This document shows positions 1 to 7,947 of a stretch of 64,000 bases of DNA, piece by piece. Position numbers and translations under genes: made by a program. Source of the stretch: JBCCMF01 sp038747545 (GTDB lineage Bacteria > Bacteroidota > Rhodothermia > Rhodothermales > JBCCMF01); contig JBCDJT010000004.1 of NCBI GenBank assembly GCA_038747545.1, positions 1-64,000 of the forward strand, given 5' to 3'. The notes beneath the pieces were generated by a model. That model made no database searches. It was not told the origin of the DNA and saw only the letters and a program-made list of their open reading frames with translations. Positions within the stretch are counted from its first letter, which is position 1. The number at the start of each line of letters is the position of its first letter.

Positions 1-51
1 ACGCGACTCACGCCCCGCACCTTCAACGTGCGCATGACGCTGACGTTTTAG
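1..51 (+). CDS. C-terminal tail of an outer-membrane receptor (partial)
   Basis: The first 51 bases read in one frame as TRLTPRTFNVRMTLTF followed by TAG. An Arg-rich 'PRTFNV' segment followed by an alternating beta strand that ends in Phe is the usual last strand of TonB-dependent receptors and other outer-membrane beta-barrels, in which the terminal aromatic residue is read by the BAM complex. Only 16 residues are present, so the substrate and exact family cannot be told. The assignment rests on this short motif and is an inference. Confidence 0.45.
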   Translation, partial: TRLTPRTFNVRMTLTF

Positions 52-151
52 GGATTGGGTTTTCGGGCGCGCTGTGCGCTGTTGGGGTTGCGGAACGCTG
101 ACGCCACCACCTGCCCGAGCGGGTTGAGGTTACGGTGGCTGACAACACCGC

Positions 152-616
152 TTAGTCGTAGCTGCCACCGCGCTGCACGCGCTCTAGGCGGCGCTTCGAC
201 TCGCGCTCGGCGATGGACTGGCGCTTGTCGTGCAGCTTCTTGCCCTTTGCGAGGCCGATCTCCACCTTCGCGAAGCCTTGCTTGAAATAGATCTTCAGCG
301 GCACGATGGTATAGCCCTTCTCCGCGCCTGCCTTACGGTACTTAGCGATTTCTTTCTTGTGCAATAACAGCTTTCGCTTGCGCGTCGGCTCGTGGTTGTT
401 GCGGTTGCCGAAATCGTACTCCTTGATGTGCAGGTTGTACAAGAACATCTCGCCGTTATCCACAGCGCAATAGGCGTCTTGCAAGTTGGCCTTGCCGTCG
501 CGCAGCGACTTCACCTCGGTGCCGACCAGCGCAATGCCCGCCTCCACGCGCTCGCTGATGTGGTATTCGTAAAACGCCTTGCGGTTACTCGTCACAATTT
601 TGATGCCTTCGCTCAT
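152..616 (-). CDS. smpB: SsrA-binding protein SmpB
   Basis: SmpB binds tmRNA and delivers it to stalled ribosomes for trans-translation. The 154-residue product is of normal family length. It carries the family core: IVTSNRKAFYEYHI near the N-terminus, the GTEVKSLR strand at about residues 32-39, NLQDAYC, and the HEPTRKRKLLLHKKEI segment in the middle. The basic C-terminal tail (KGKKLHDKR...RRLERV) is the part that enters the mRNA channel. The ATG overlaps the stop of the upstream mqnA-like gene by four bases (ATGA), so the two are probably translationally coupled. No tmRNA gene was recognised in the window. Confidence 0.97.
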   Translation of the reverse strand: MSEGIKIVTSNRKAFYEYHISERVEAGIALVGTEVKSLRDGKANLQDAYCAVDNGEMFLYNLHIKEYDFGNRNNHEPTRKRKLLLHKKEIAKYRKAGAEKGYTIVPLKIYFKQGFAKVEIGLAKGKKLHDKRQSIAERESKRRLERVQRGGSYD

Positions 617-1419
617 GCGTCGTCCTCCTCCGCTTCGGCTTCGTCAAGTTCAGGGAAGGAAACCGGGTCAAGGTCAGGCACGTCGGTCAGCACGTTCTCA
701 TAGAACAGGTACTGCCGGTACTCGGTCAGGCTAGCCACAGCCAGGTCATCGAAACGAGTGCGGAGGTCGTCGCTGATGAAGTGGTGCAGTTCTGGGCTGA
801 CGTCGGTGGCGGCAGCCTCGCGGGTCTGCTCGGCAGCGCTGGCCGCAGCGCGGAGGGCCAACATCATCTCCGGCGTGGCCTCGCCTTTGCGCGCGGCGAA
901 GAAGCCCCAGACCATCGGGTAGTTGGCCAGTTCGTACCACTCCTGCCCCAAGTCCATCGCGTAGCTCTCGGGACGCATGTACGGCACCTCGTCGCCTACA
1001 ATCAGCGCAGCGTCGGCGTCGATGTCGAGCACCCAAGAGGGCTCCTCGGCATCGACGGGGAAAAACTGCGGTGTCATGCCGTAGTGCTCCTTCAAGATGA
1101 GCCGTGCCAGCAACACCTCAGTGGTGTAGCGGGGATCGAAGGCTAGGGACTGCGCCTCGGCGTTTAGGTCGTTGCGCATGACAATCCGAGCAAACGGATA
1201 GTGCCACGTCGATAGGGCGACCTCAGGGAAAATGTCGTACAGGTCTGGATCGCGCATGGCCGTCAGCGTGGGCACAAGCGCGATGTCCGCCTCTCCTGCA
1301 CGCAGCGCCAAATCGCACCGCGCCGGGTCAGCTCTGATAATCGACAGCTCTGCACCCGCTGCGCCAATCGCGTCTGCCCAGAATGTGCCGGGGGTTGTAT
1401 TCCAAAGGGCTATGTTCAT
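613..1419 (-). CDS. mqnA: Chorismate dehydratase-like menaquinone protein (MqnA family)
   Basis: MqnA removes water from chorismate to give 3-[(1-carboxyvinyl)oxy]benzoate, the first step of the futalosine route to menaquinone. The 268-residue product has the periplasmic-binding-like fold signature of the MqnA/MqnD family: GEADIALVPT near residue 46, the ALIVGDE segment in the middle, then a Trp/Tyr-rich stretch (DLGQEWYELANYPMVWGFF). MqnD is the alternative, but the ALIVGD...DLG.EW order fits MqnA better. The C-terminus has an extra acidic tail (ELDEAEAEEDDA). It overlaps smpB by four bases. The other mqn genes are not in the window. Confidence 0.8.
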   Translation of the reverse strand: MNIALWNTTPGTFWADAIGAAGAELSIIRADPARCDLALRAGEADIALVPTLTAMRDPDLYDIFPEVALSTWHYPFARIVMRNDLNAEAQSLAFDPRYTTEVLLARLILKEHYGMTPQFFPVDAEEPSWVLDIDADAALIVGDEVPYMRPESYAMDLGQEWYELANYPMVWGFFAARKGEATPEMMLALRAAASAAEQTREAAATDVSPELHHFISDDLRTRFDDLAVASLTEYRQYLFYENVLTDVPDLDPVSFPELDEAEAEEDDA

Positions 1420-1478
1420 GCTTTGTGGTCTTAAGTCTCAGGTCGGCAGGTCCAAGGAATGTTCAGACGTTCCCACTT

Positions 1479-1580
1479 GTCATCCCGAGCGGCGACCGGA
1501 GGTCAGAGTCGAGGGATCTCCCAGGTCGGGGCTGTGCAAAACGTAATCGGGGGAGATCCATCGGCTTCGCTCGGGATGAC
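1479..1580. repeat. 102-bp asymmetric palindromic repeat, copy 1
   Basis: The element starts GTCATCCCGAGC and ends GCTCGGGATGAC, so its outer 12 bases are exact inverted repeats. The left arm is long, with an extra GACCGGAGGTCAGAG-type insert before GAGGGATCTCCC; the right arm is short (GGGAGATCC.TCGGCTTCGCTCGGGATGAC). A second copy of the same length lies at 51845-51946 in the opposite orientation and carries the same arm asymmetry. It lies in the 326-bp gap between rplS and mqnA, so it would form a large hairpin in the rplS read-through transcript. Confidence 0.85.
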
Positions 1581-1614
1581 AGCTTTTATGCTGTGCAGTT
1601 TCTCATAGACAGCG

Positions 1615-1648
1615 AAAACCGCCGGAGGGTATACCGCCGACGGTTTCC
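1615..1648 (-). terminator. Possible rplS terminator hairpin
   Basis: AAAACCG...CGGTTT form an inverted repeat around GGTATACC-like central sequence. Read on the minus strand, the stem (AAACCGTCGGCGG paired with CCGGCGGTTT, with mismatches) is followed by a short TTTTCG stretch, and it lies about 100 bases after the rplS stop. The weak T-run makes this only a candidate. Nothing else is apparent between it and rplS. Confidence 0.4.
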
Positions 1649-1745
1649 ATACTCAAACGATGCCGCACGCGCATCGGTTCACGGCTTGCTGAGTATCCGA
1701 AAACCCAAAGCGCGAGGCGCGTCCGAGTCTCGAACAGCGAGCGGC

Positions 1746-2111
1746 CTACTTCTTCTTGCCGTCGTAGCGCTTCTCGCGGATACGGGCGGCTTTACCGCGC
1801 AGGTTGCGCAGGTAGTAGAGCTTGGCGCGGCGCACGCGGCCACGGCGCACAACCTCGACCTTGGCCACGCGGGGCGAGGCGAATGGGAAGATGCGCTCTA
1901 CGCCGATGCCACCGCTGACTTTGCGGACGGTGTACGAGCGGCCCGTGCCGGAGCCTTTGATGCGGATCACGACGCCGCGGAAGATCTGGATACGCTCTTT
2001 GGCGCCCTCAATCACGCGCACGTGAACTTCTACGGTATCGCCGGGGGCGAAATCGGGAATGTCGTTGCGTTGCTGCGTCCCCTCGACCAGTTTCATGATG
2101 TCGGTAGCCAT
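1746..2111 (-). CDS. rplS: 50S ribosomal protein L19
   Basis: L19 lies at the interface of the two ribosomal subunits. The core motifs are complete: FAPGDTVEVHVRVIEGAKER, FRGVVIRIKG, SYTVRKVSGGIGVERIFP and RRGRVRRAKLYYLR, ending in a Lys-rich tail. The reading frame is open for 11 codons further upstream, but I place the start at the ATG with its 5' end at 2111 (MATDIMKLVEG, 121 residues). It is preceded at good spacing by AGGAGGTG, one of the few strong Shine-Dalgarno sequences in the window. It is the last gene of the rpsP-rimM-trmD-rplS block, the usual order. Confidence 0.97.
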   Translation of the reverse strand: MATDIMKLVEGTQQRNDIPDFAPGDTVEVHVRVIEGAKERIQIFRGVVIRIKGSGTGRSYTVRKVSGGIGVERIFPFASPRVAKVEVVRRGRVRRAKLYYLRNLRGKAARIREKRYDGKKK

Positions 2112-2195
2112 GACGCACCTCCTAGTGTTGTATGTGTTAATCAAGTTGTGAAAGCCCGCCGAGGCAGGCTTGCGGCCCGAGCGCTCCTGGAACGG

Positions 2196-2882
2196 CTACC
2201 GCTCCAGTAGATCAGGACGTCTTTCCTGGGTTTTCTGCTGACGCTGTTCGTCGCGCCACTGCTGCACTTTTTCGTGGTTACCCGAGAGGAGCACCGCTGG
2301 CACATCCATCCCTCGGTATGATGCGGGCCGGGTGTAACACGGCGCGTCGAGCCTGTTGTCCTGGAACGAGTCGGTCAGCGCGGACTGGGCATCGTTGAGC
2401 ACGCCGGGGATGAGCCGGACGAGCGCGTCGACCAGGATGAGCGCAGGCAGTTCGCCTCCACTCAGCACGAAGTCGCCGATGGAGACTTCCTTGGTCACGA
2501 GCACATCGCGCACGCGCTGGTCGATGCCCTTGTAGTGCCCCGCGATGAGCACCACGTGGCGATGCAGCGACAGCGCGTTGGCCATCGGCTGATCGAGCAC
2601 TTCGCCGTCGGGCGTGAGGAAGATGACCTCGTCGATGGCGTCGGCGCCGACTTCAGCCTGGATGGCCTCGATGCACTCGAACAGCGGCTCGGGCCGGAAG
2701 ACCATGCCTGCGCCGCCGCCGTACGGATAGTCGTCGATCTGGCGGTGCTTGCCCACGGCGAAGTTACGCAGGTCGTGTACGCGGATGTCGACCAAGCCTT
2801 TCTTGGCGGCGCGGTGCAGGATGCTCTGGTCGAGCGGTCCCGTCACAATGCCTGGCAGGCCAGTGATGATGTCAATCCGCAT
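2196..2882 (-). CDS. trmD: tRNA (guanine37-N1)-methyltransferase
   Basis: TrmD methylates G37 next to the anticodon, using S-adenosylmethionine bound in a trefoil knot. The 228-residue protein carries the family signatures: MRIDIITGLPG at the N-terminus, DDYPYGGGAGMV at about residues 50-61, LIAGHYKGIDQR in the knot, and EVSIGDFVLSGGELPA, followed by the DSFQDNRLDAPCYTRP segment. Its start overlaps the end of rimM by 11 bases, which suggests coupled translation. Confidence 0.97.
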   Translation of the reverse strand: MRIDIITGLPGIVTGPLDQSILHRAAKKGLVDIRVHDLRNFAVGKHRQIDDYPYGGGAGMVFRPEPLFECIEAIQAEVGADAIDEVIFLTPDGEVLDQPMANALSLHRHVVLIAGHYKGIDQRVRDVLVTKEVSIGDFVLSGGELPALILVDALVRLIPGVLNDAQSALTDSFQDNRLDAPCYTRPASYRGMDVPAVLLSGNHEKVQQWRDEQRQQKTQERRPDLLER

Positions 2883-3465
2883 CGCTTTTGCCTTGCTCGT
2901 CTACATCGCGTTCGCTCTCGGCACCATCGCCAAGCAAGCCCTCGATGGGCTTGACCACGATCTGCTCAGTATCCCAGTCGATAGCCTCGATGAACTCAGG
3001 CACCGCAGGGATCATCGCCTCGGGCTGTTCTGGACGCGACACGATGTACACGTCATACGTGGGCAGTTCGAGGTAGTCACGCATCGTCCCGATAGGCTTA
3101 CCTTCGTCGGTCACAACGGTCAAGCCGATCAGGTCGTCGAGGAAGAACTCGTCGTCGTCCATCTCCGGCAGGTCGTCCTCGTGGGCGTAGACTTTGCGCG
3201 AGCGTAGCGCCTCGGCGGCTTCGCGCGAGCCGACGCCAGCCAGCGCCAGCACGATCTGCGTCTTGCGCTTCGCCACCATCGTCCGCACCAATGTAACCGG
3301 GTAGGCCGTCACCTTCTCTGCCGACACGCCGAGGTAAACCTCTCGCACGTCGAACAACCGCGACGGGTCATCCGTCTCTGGATAGACCTTCAGTTCGCCA
3401 CGCACGCCGTGCGCCCGGATCACCGTGCCGACCCAAACGAGCTGGTCCGATGCGGGGTTGGGCAT
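2872..3465 (-). CDS. rimM: 16S rRNA processing protein RimM
   Basis: RimM is a maturation factor for the 30S head domain that works with S19. The protein shows the N-terminal RimM barrel (VWVGTVIRAHGVRGELKVYPETDD) and the C-terminal PRC-barrel part (DEFFLDDLIGLTVVTDEGKPIG, then PEFIEAIDWDTEQIVV). I start it at the ATG at 3465 (MPNPASDQ), giving 197 residues; a TTG eight codons upstream is possible but adds nothing recognisable. It overlaps trmD and follows rpsP, from which it is separated by a terminator-like hairpin. The tail is rich in Asp and Glu. Confidence 0.93.
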   Translation of the reverse strand: MPNPASDQLVWVGTVIRAHGVRGELKVYPETDDPSRLFDVREVYLGVSAEKVTAYPVTLVRTMVAKRKTQIVLALAGVGSREAAEALRSRKVYAHEDDLPEMDDDEFFLDDLIGLTVVTDEGKPIGTMRDYLELPTYDVYIVSRPEQPEAMIPAVPEFIEAIDWDTEQIVVKPIEGLLGDGAESERDVDEQGKSDAD

Positions 3466-3501
3466 ACGATCTACGTGGCTGTGCAGCAATCGTCAAAGAA
3501 C

Positions 3502-3534
3502 AGCGCGCGCCGCCGACCGAGGCCTGCGGCGCGC
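3502..3534 (-). terminator. Terminator-like hairpin between rpsP and rimM
   Basis: On the minus strand a GC-rich stem (AGCGCGCCGC paired with GCGGCGCGCGCT, with a two-base bulge) is followed by GTTCTTTG. This is the geometry of an intrinsic terminator or attenuator. It would set S16 mRNA levels apart from rimM, trmD and rplS. The T-run is short, so read-through is likely. Confidence 0.5.
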
Positions 3535-3546
3535 TCAAAATGTGTG

Positions 3547-4230
3547 TTACGCAGTCTTCTCTGCGTCGTCGCCTTCGGCGGCAGGTGCTTCCTCAGCAGG
3601 AGCCTCCGCAGCCGTTTCCTCAGCCGGAGCCTCTGCCTCTGCAGCGGGTGCCTCGGCGTCTGCGGCTTCCTGGGCCGCGTTGGCTTCGGCCTGCTCAGCC
3701 TGGGCGGCAGCGGCTTCGGCCGCTTTCTGCGCTTCGCGCTCGGCGGCGGCCTTGCGCTGGGCCTCTTCCGCCGCTTTGCGCGCAGCTTCTTCGGCTTCGC
3801 GGCGCAGCTTGGCCTCTTCGGCTTCACGAGCAGCGGCCTCTTCGGCTTCAGCGGCTAGCGCCTGCTGCTTGCGCTGCTTGACAGTCAGCTTGATGCCCTG
3901 CTCGGCCTTAACGCCGCGGCGCGTCTTGTGCGCTTCCACAGCGGCTTCGATCTCCTCAGCCGAGGCGCCTTTCTTCTCCATGTGGAGTTCGAGCAGCACG
4001 CCCTGACGGCTCAGCAAGCTACGGGCCGTGTCGGTAGGCTGTGCGCCCTGGCCCAGCCAGTACTTGACGCGCTCGCTGTTGAGCGAAACCGTCGCAGGCT
4101 CGGTCATGGGGTTGTAGCGGCCCAGGTCTTCGATAAAGCGACCGTCGCGCGGGCTACGGGAGTCCGCCGCTACGATGGCGTAGATCGGACGGCGCTTGCG
4201 GCCCATGCGGCGTAAACGAATTTTAACCAC
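3547..4230 (-). CDS. rpsP: 30S ribosomal protein S16 with long Ala/Glu-rich tail
   Basis: S16 is an assembly protein of the 30S body. Residues 1-80 carry the whole family domain (VKIRLRRMGRKRRPIYAIV, then DSRSPRDGRFIEDLGRYNP and NSERVKYWLGQGAQPT). Typical S16 is about 80-90 residues; this one is 227. The extra 130-odd residues are a Lys/Arg/Ala/Glu heptad-like helix and then an Ala-Glu-Pro low-complexity tail (EAPAEE-type repeats). Extended S16 tails occur in Bacteroidota. The start codon is GTG (complement of 4228-4230). Confidence 0.96.
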   Translation of the reverse strand: MVKIRLRRMGRKRRPIYAIVAADSRSPRDGRFIEDLGRYNPMTEPATVSLNSERVKYWLGQGAQPTDTARSLLSRQGVLLELHMEKKGASAEEIEAAVEAHKTRRGVKAEQGIKLTVKQRKQQALAAEAEEAAAREAEEAKLRREAEEAARKAAEEAQRKAAAEREAQKAAEAAAAQAEQAEANAAQEAADAEAPAAEAEAPAEETAAEAPAEEAPAAEGDDAEKTA

Positions 4231-4346
4231 GGTACGGGTAGTGTTTGGTGTTAGTAGTGAAGGTCATCAACCAGCGGTCGCTGGCCGTGTGAGCCTCGCG
4301 GCTCGTATGTGAAGCGCGCAGGGCGCTGAGGCATTGTGTTAGTGTG

Positions 4347-5696
4347 CTATCGTCCTCCAAGGAGCGAGCCGATGTTGACCGCCCGGCCTTTGCCCATCAG
4401 CTTCGTCATCGTCTTCATCATCTTCTTCATCTCCTTGAACTGCTTCAGGAGCTGATTTACGTCGCGCACCTCCACGCCAGCGCCCGTCGCAATGCGGCGG
4501 CGGCGGCTGCCGTTGATGAGGTGCGGCTTATCGCGCTCAAGCGGTGTCATCGACTGGATCATAGCTTCGATGTGCTTGAACGCGTCATCGTCCACGTCCA
4601 GATCGCGCATCGCCTTGCCCACGCCAGGGATCATGCCGAGGAGGTCTTTGATCGACCCCATCTTCTTGATCCGCTGGAGCTGGTCGTAAAAGTCCGTCAG
4701 GTTGAAGTCTTCCGAGCGGATCTTCTTCTGCAGCTTGGCCGCTTGCTCCTCGTCGAACTGCTCCTGCGCCTTCTCCACAAACGAGACCACGTCACCCATC
4801 CCAAGGATGCGCTGCGCCATGCGTTTGGGGTAGAACGGCGTGAGCGCGTCCAGCTTCTCGCCCGTCGAGGCAAACTTGATCGGCTTCTCGACGACGCTGC
4901 GGATGGAGAGCGCGGCGCCGCCACGGGTGTCGCCATCGAGCTTCGTCAGCACCACGCCGTCGAAGTTGAGGCGTTCGTTGAACGCTTTGGCCGTGTTGAC
5001 CGCATCCTGGCCCGTCATGCTGTCCACGACAAACAGGATTTCAGTCGGGTTGGCCGTGTTCTTAATGTCTTCGACTTCCTGCATCATCTGGTCGTCCACG
5101 TGCAGGCGGCCTGCCGTGTCGATGATGAGGATGTCGTGGGCGTTGCGCTTGGCCTCTTCTACGGCCTCGCGCGCCACACGGACCGCGTCCTTGACGGGCT
5201 CGCCGTTCTCCAGCACGGAGTGAACGGGCACGTTGATCGACGCAGCGAGCGTCTTGAGCTGATCCACGGCGGCCGGACGGTACACGTCAGCAGCGGCCAG
5301 CATGGGCGAGCGGCCCTTCTCCTTGTAGAACTTGGAGAGCTTACCGCAGAACGTCGTCTTGCCCGAGCCCTGGAGGCCCGCCACCAGGATCACCGTCGGC
5401 GGGTTCTGCGCGGTCTTGACATCGACCTGCTCCGAGCCGAGCAGCTCCACCAGACCGTCGTAGACGATCTTGACGAGTTGCTGCCCTGGCGAGACGGCGT
5501 TGAGCACTTTCTCGCCCATCGCCTCTTCCTTCAGCTGGTTCGTGAAGGACCGCGCCACCTCGTAGTTGACGTCAGCATCCAACAAGGCCCGGCGAATCTC
5601 ACGCATCGACTCGGCGATGTTGAGTTCGTTGATGCGCCCTTGCCCGGTGACGGACTTGAGGGCTCCTTCGAGCTTATCGGATAGGCTGTCGAACAT
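4347..5696 (-). CDS. ffh: Signal recognition particle GTPase Ffh
   Basis: Ffh with 4.5S RNA recognises signal sequences and docks ribosomes at FtsY. The 449-residue protein has the N domain (residues 1-90, MFDSLSDKLEGALKSVTGQG), the G domain with P-loop GLQGSGKTT at about residues 108-116, DVYRPAAVDQL, DTAGRLHVD, TKLDGDTRGGAALS and the GEK...L.PF motif. It ends in a methionine-rich M domain (KMGSIKDLLGMIPG, then EAMIQSMTPLER, MKKMMKTM). It is the first gene upstream of rpsP, separated from it by about 116 bases that probably hold the rpsP promoter. Confidence 0.97.
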   Translation of the reverse strand: MFDSLSDKLEGALKSVTGQGRINELNIAESMREIRRALLDADVNYEVARSFTNQLKEEAMGEKVLNAVSPGQQLVKIVYDGLVELLGSEQVDVKTAQNPPTVILVAGLQGSGKTTFCGKLSKFYKEKGRSPMLAAADVYRPAAVDQLKTLAASINVPVHSVLENGEPVKDAVRVAREAVEEAKRNAHDILIIDTAGRLHVDDQMMQEVEDIKNTANPTEILFVVDSMTGQDAVNTAKAFNERLNFDGVVLTKLDGDTRGGAALSIRSVVEKPIKFASTGEKLDALTPFYPKRMAQRILGMGDVVSFVEKAQEQFDEEQAAKLQKKIRSEDFNLTDFYDQLQRIKKMGSIKDLLGMIPGVGKAMRDLDVDDDAFKHIEAMIQSMTPLERDKPHLINGSRRRRIATGAGVEVRDVNQLLKQFKEMKKMMKTMTKLMGKGRAVNIGSLLGGR

Positions 5697-5854
5697 GCGT
5701 AGGAGAGCGGTTTACGAACGGCGAGGTGGCAAGCCCGACATATCAATCAGGCGGTTCTGCACAGACTTGCGAAAATACGGCTTAGGCAACCCTCAGGGCA
5801 AGTTCTGCACGTTCACTGCACGTCGGCTAAATCCTCAAAACTGCCCCAAAAAGG

Positions 5855-6247
5855 CTATTCCGCAGATTCTTCACGGCCTCGCAAGAGGTCAATCGTTTCG
5901 ACGGCGTGACGGAGATGGGGAATCACGATGGAGCCACCCACGACAAGCGCTACGTTGAGTGCATCATCCAGCTCTTCGTCCGTAAAACCCGCTTCTACAC
6001 ACTGCGTCAGGTGGTAGTCGATGCAATCATTGCACCGCAGCACGGCGGAAGCGACGAGGCCGAGCAGTTCCTTTGTCCGGCCATCGAGCGCACCGTCGCG
6101 GTACGCCGCCGAGTCAAGGTTGAAGAACCGCTTGATGCCCAAGTGGGTTTTCTCATCTAAGATACGGCGATTCATGCGGTCGCGATACGCGGCGAAAGCG
6201 TCTAGGCGGTTCGGCTGTTTTGAATCGTTGGTGTGCGAGGTGCTCAT
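5855..6247 (-). CDS. Carboxymuconolactone decarboxylase / AhpD-like protein
   Basis: Members of this family are small helical proteins, often with a redox-active CxxC, that act in peroxide defence or ring-product metabolism. The 130-residue product has the RCNDCIDYH motif (CxxC followed by a His two residues later) at about residue 70, after KELLGLVASAVL, which is the AhpD core pattern. The C-terminal helix contains GGSIVIPHLRHAVE. A thiol-reductase role is likely but the substrate is unknown. Its ATG (6245-6247) overlaps the ATG of the divergent gene by two bases. An internal ATG at 6175 (MNRRILDEK) would leave room for a promoter and may be the real start. Confidence 0.85.
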   Translation of the reverse strand: MSTSHTNDSKQPNRLDAFAAYRDRMNRRILDEKTHLGIKRFFNLDSAAYRDGALDGRTKELLGLVASAVLRCNDCIDYHLTQCVEAGFTDEELDDALNVALVVGGSIVIPHLRHAVETIDLLRGREESAE

Positions 6248-6818
6248 GACAAAAGAAGTTATCCGTAAACAAAGTGCTGCCTACCGACGCGGGCTGACCG
6301 ACGCGGTTCACCAGCAGCTGAGCGCGTCCATCTGCACCCGCGTTGCCAAGCACGAGGCGTTCCGGCGCGCACGGACAGTACACCTCTACTGGCCAATGCT
6401 TGCACACCGCGAAGTAGACACGCGCCCGCTGATCCAGGCTGCATGGGACGAAGGGAAGCGTGTGGTTGTACCCGTCGTGGCGCGGTTCGGACGCAACGTC
6501 ACTACTACGCCTCGTCTTCGCCATATCGCTATCACGCCTGATACGCCGCTGGCGCCCAATCGGTGGGGCATCCCCGAACCGCAGGCAGGGCCTACCGTTC
6601 CGCTCGCCGACCTCGACCTGGTTGTTGTACCCGCCCTCGCCTTCGACCGTGCCGGGTACCGCGTGGGGCACGGGTTCGGCTATTACGATGAGTTTCTGGG
6701 GTCGCTCTCGGTACACAGGGTTGGTCTCTGCTATGCTGCTTGCCTGCACGATGCTGTTCCACATGAACGGCACGACATCGCTGTGGATAACGTGATGACG
6801 GAGTTGGAAACGATATGA
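6246..6818 (+). CDS. 5-formyltetrahydrofolate cyclo-ligase
   Basis: The enzyme closes 5-formyl-THF to 5,10-methenyl-THF with ATP, salvaging an inhibitory folate. The 190-residue protein has the expected N-terminal basic helix (MTKEVIRKQSAAYRRGL) and the family's best signature, DLVVVPALAFDRAGYRVGHGFGYYDEFL, in two adjoining parts at about residues 122-149. PEPQAG and GWGIPEP-like spacing (RWGIPEP) also fit. The frame extends further upstream, but only this ATG starts at the first conserved residues. It points away from the AhpD-like gene and shares the bases CATG with its start codon. Confidence 0.92.
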   Translation: MTKEVIRKQSAAYRRGLTDAVHQQLSASICTRVAKHEAFRRARTVHLYWPMLAHREVDTRPLIQAAWDEGKRVVVPVVARFGRNVTTTPRLRHIAITPDTPLAPNRWGIPEPQAGPTVPLADLDLVVVPALAFDRAGYRVGHGFGYYDEFLGSLSVHRVGLCYAACLHDAVPHERHDIAVDNVMTELETI

Positions 6819-6886
6819 GGCGAATGCTGTAACCTGAATCCCCCGGCTGCGTACCTCCTCAGAAGACACACCCCGGCCCCGCCACC

Positions 6887-7522
6887 ATGAGTTCACGCAC
6901 GCGCAATCGCTCCAAGACCGACGAATCGTTCCGCTACGAGGACGACCTAAACTTCGACCTGGAGTCGCTCTCGGAAGACGAGCTAGAAGAGATGCTCTTC
7001 GACGAGGATGAGGACAAGAAAGAGAACAGTTTCTTCAACCTCCCTGTCATGGCTGGCCTCTCCATCATTATGGTGGGAATCGCCTACCTCTTCCAAGAGA
7101 TGGGGCTCAGTCCACTGGCCATTGACTTCTCTCAGATCATTGCCTTCCTGCCGTGGATTGCAGGCGTGCTCATCATCCTGCTCGGCTTTGGCGTGCTCTC
7201 GTGGCGGCCGAAGAAGAAGAAAAAGAAGGTACGCAAGACCGTTAAGACGTCCACGGGCAAGACGCGCGTGGTGATTGAGGACGATCCAAAGAGCAAGTCG
7301 AAGCGGCTGTCCAAATCGCGCGACAAGAAGGTGGCTGGCGTCGCCGCCGGGATCGCCGAGTACTTCAACATCGACCCGACAATCGTACGCATCGCCTTCG
7401 TCATTGGCACCGTGGCCTCGGGTGGTCCCTTTCTGATTGCCTACCTCCTGCTGGCGGCGGTCATGCCCAAGCCCGAGCCCCGTTCTGCTGAAGAGCGCAT
7501 CCGTATCATCCGCGACAGCTAA
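6887..7522 (+). CDS. PspC-domain membrane protein with acidic N-terminus
   Basis: PspC domains are small membrane modules linked to phage-shock type envelope stress responses. The 211-residue protein begins with an Asp/Glu-rich cytoplasmic segment (residues 15-48). Two hydrophobic helices follow (about 53-72 and 83-103), then a run of Lys (RPKKKKKKVRK) that should stay inside. The PspC domain is at about residues 138-198: SRDKKVAGVAAGIAEYF, then DPTIVRIAFV and a last membrane helix. It is followed 14 bases later by a second, minimal PspC gene, so the two are an operon. Confidence 0.88.
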   Translation: MSSRTRNRSKTDESFRYEDDLNFDLESLSEDELEEMLFDEDEDKKENSFFNLPVMAGLSIIMVGIAYLFQEMGLSPLAIDFSQIIAFLPWIAGVLIILLGFGVLSWRPKKKKKKVRKTVKTSTGKTRVVIEDDPKSKSKRLSKSRDKKVAGVAAGIAEYFNIDPTIVRIAFVIGTVASGGPFLIAYLLLAAVMPKPEPRSAEERIRIIRDS

Positions 7523-7536
7523 ACCCGACTCTACCT

Positions 7537-7722
7537 ATGTCTCAACTGACCCGTTCGCGAAGCGATCGTGTCGTCGCAGGCGTCTGCGGCGGTCTAGCCC
7601 ACTACTTTGGATGGGACCCTACTATTGTGCGTGTAGGCTACGTGCTGCTCAGTGTGTTTATGGCCGGTTTCCCAGGATTGCTTGTCTACATCATCCTGGC
7701 ATTCGTGATGCCTGAGCGGTAA
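7537..7722 (+). CDS. Minimal PspC-domain protein
   Basis: This 61-residue protein is a bare PspC domain: RSDRVVAGVCGGLAHYFGWD, then DPTIVRVGYVLLSVF and a hydrophobic helix ending in FVMPER. It repeats the C-terminal domain of the preceding gene in miniature. The spacing of 14 bases shows co-transcription. The two may form a hetero-oligomer in the membrane, which is an inference from adjacency. Confidence 0.9.
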   Translation: MSQLTRSRSDRVVAGVCGGLAHYFGWDPTIVRVGYVLLSVFMAGFPGLLVYIILAFVMPER

Positions 7723-7836
7723 ACCCAAGCACACCGCATCCGCTTGTTTATCCTACAATTACCTGTCTAGGGCGTACTCCCCTGGGGGCAAGCAAAAGCG
7801 GGCGGGTATTTGCCACGTGATACTTAAAGTGTCTGT

Positions 7837-7851
7837 CGTATCGTCGATACG
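7837..7851. promoter_or_regulatory. Perfect inverted repeat upstream of receiver gene
   Basis: CGTATCG-T-CGATACG is a perfect seven-base inverted repeat in the 225-bp gap between the PspC pair and the receiver-domain gene. It could be an operator for the downstream gene or a short hairpin. I see no recognisable -35/-10 pair next to it. The rest of this gap holds nothing I can name. Confidence 0.35.
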
Positions 7852-7947
7852 GTGTAGCAAACGATCGTTGGCCTGTAGAGGGCGAAGTCGGCGATCTACA
7901 CCCTAACGTTAAGTGGCGCTCCTCCGAGTGCCTTCGACAAGCACCCG

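Noticed and set aside
4344..5684. 446-codon open frame opposite ffh
   Set aside because: Antisense shadow of a clearly conserved gene; no motif and no start context.
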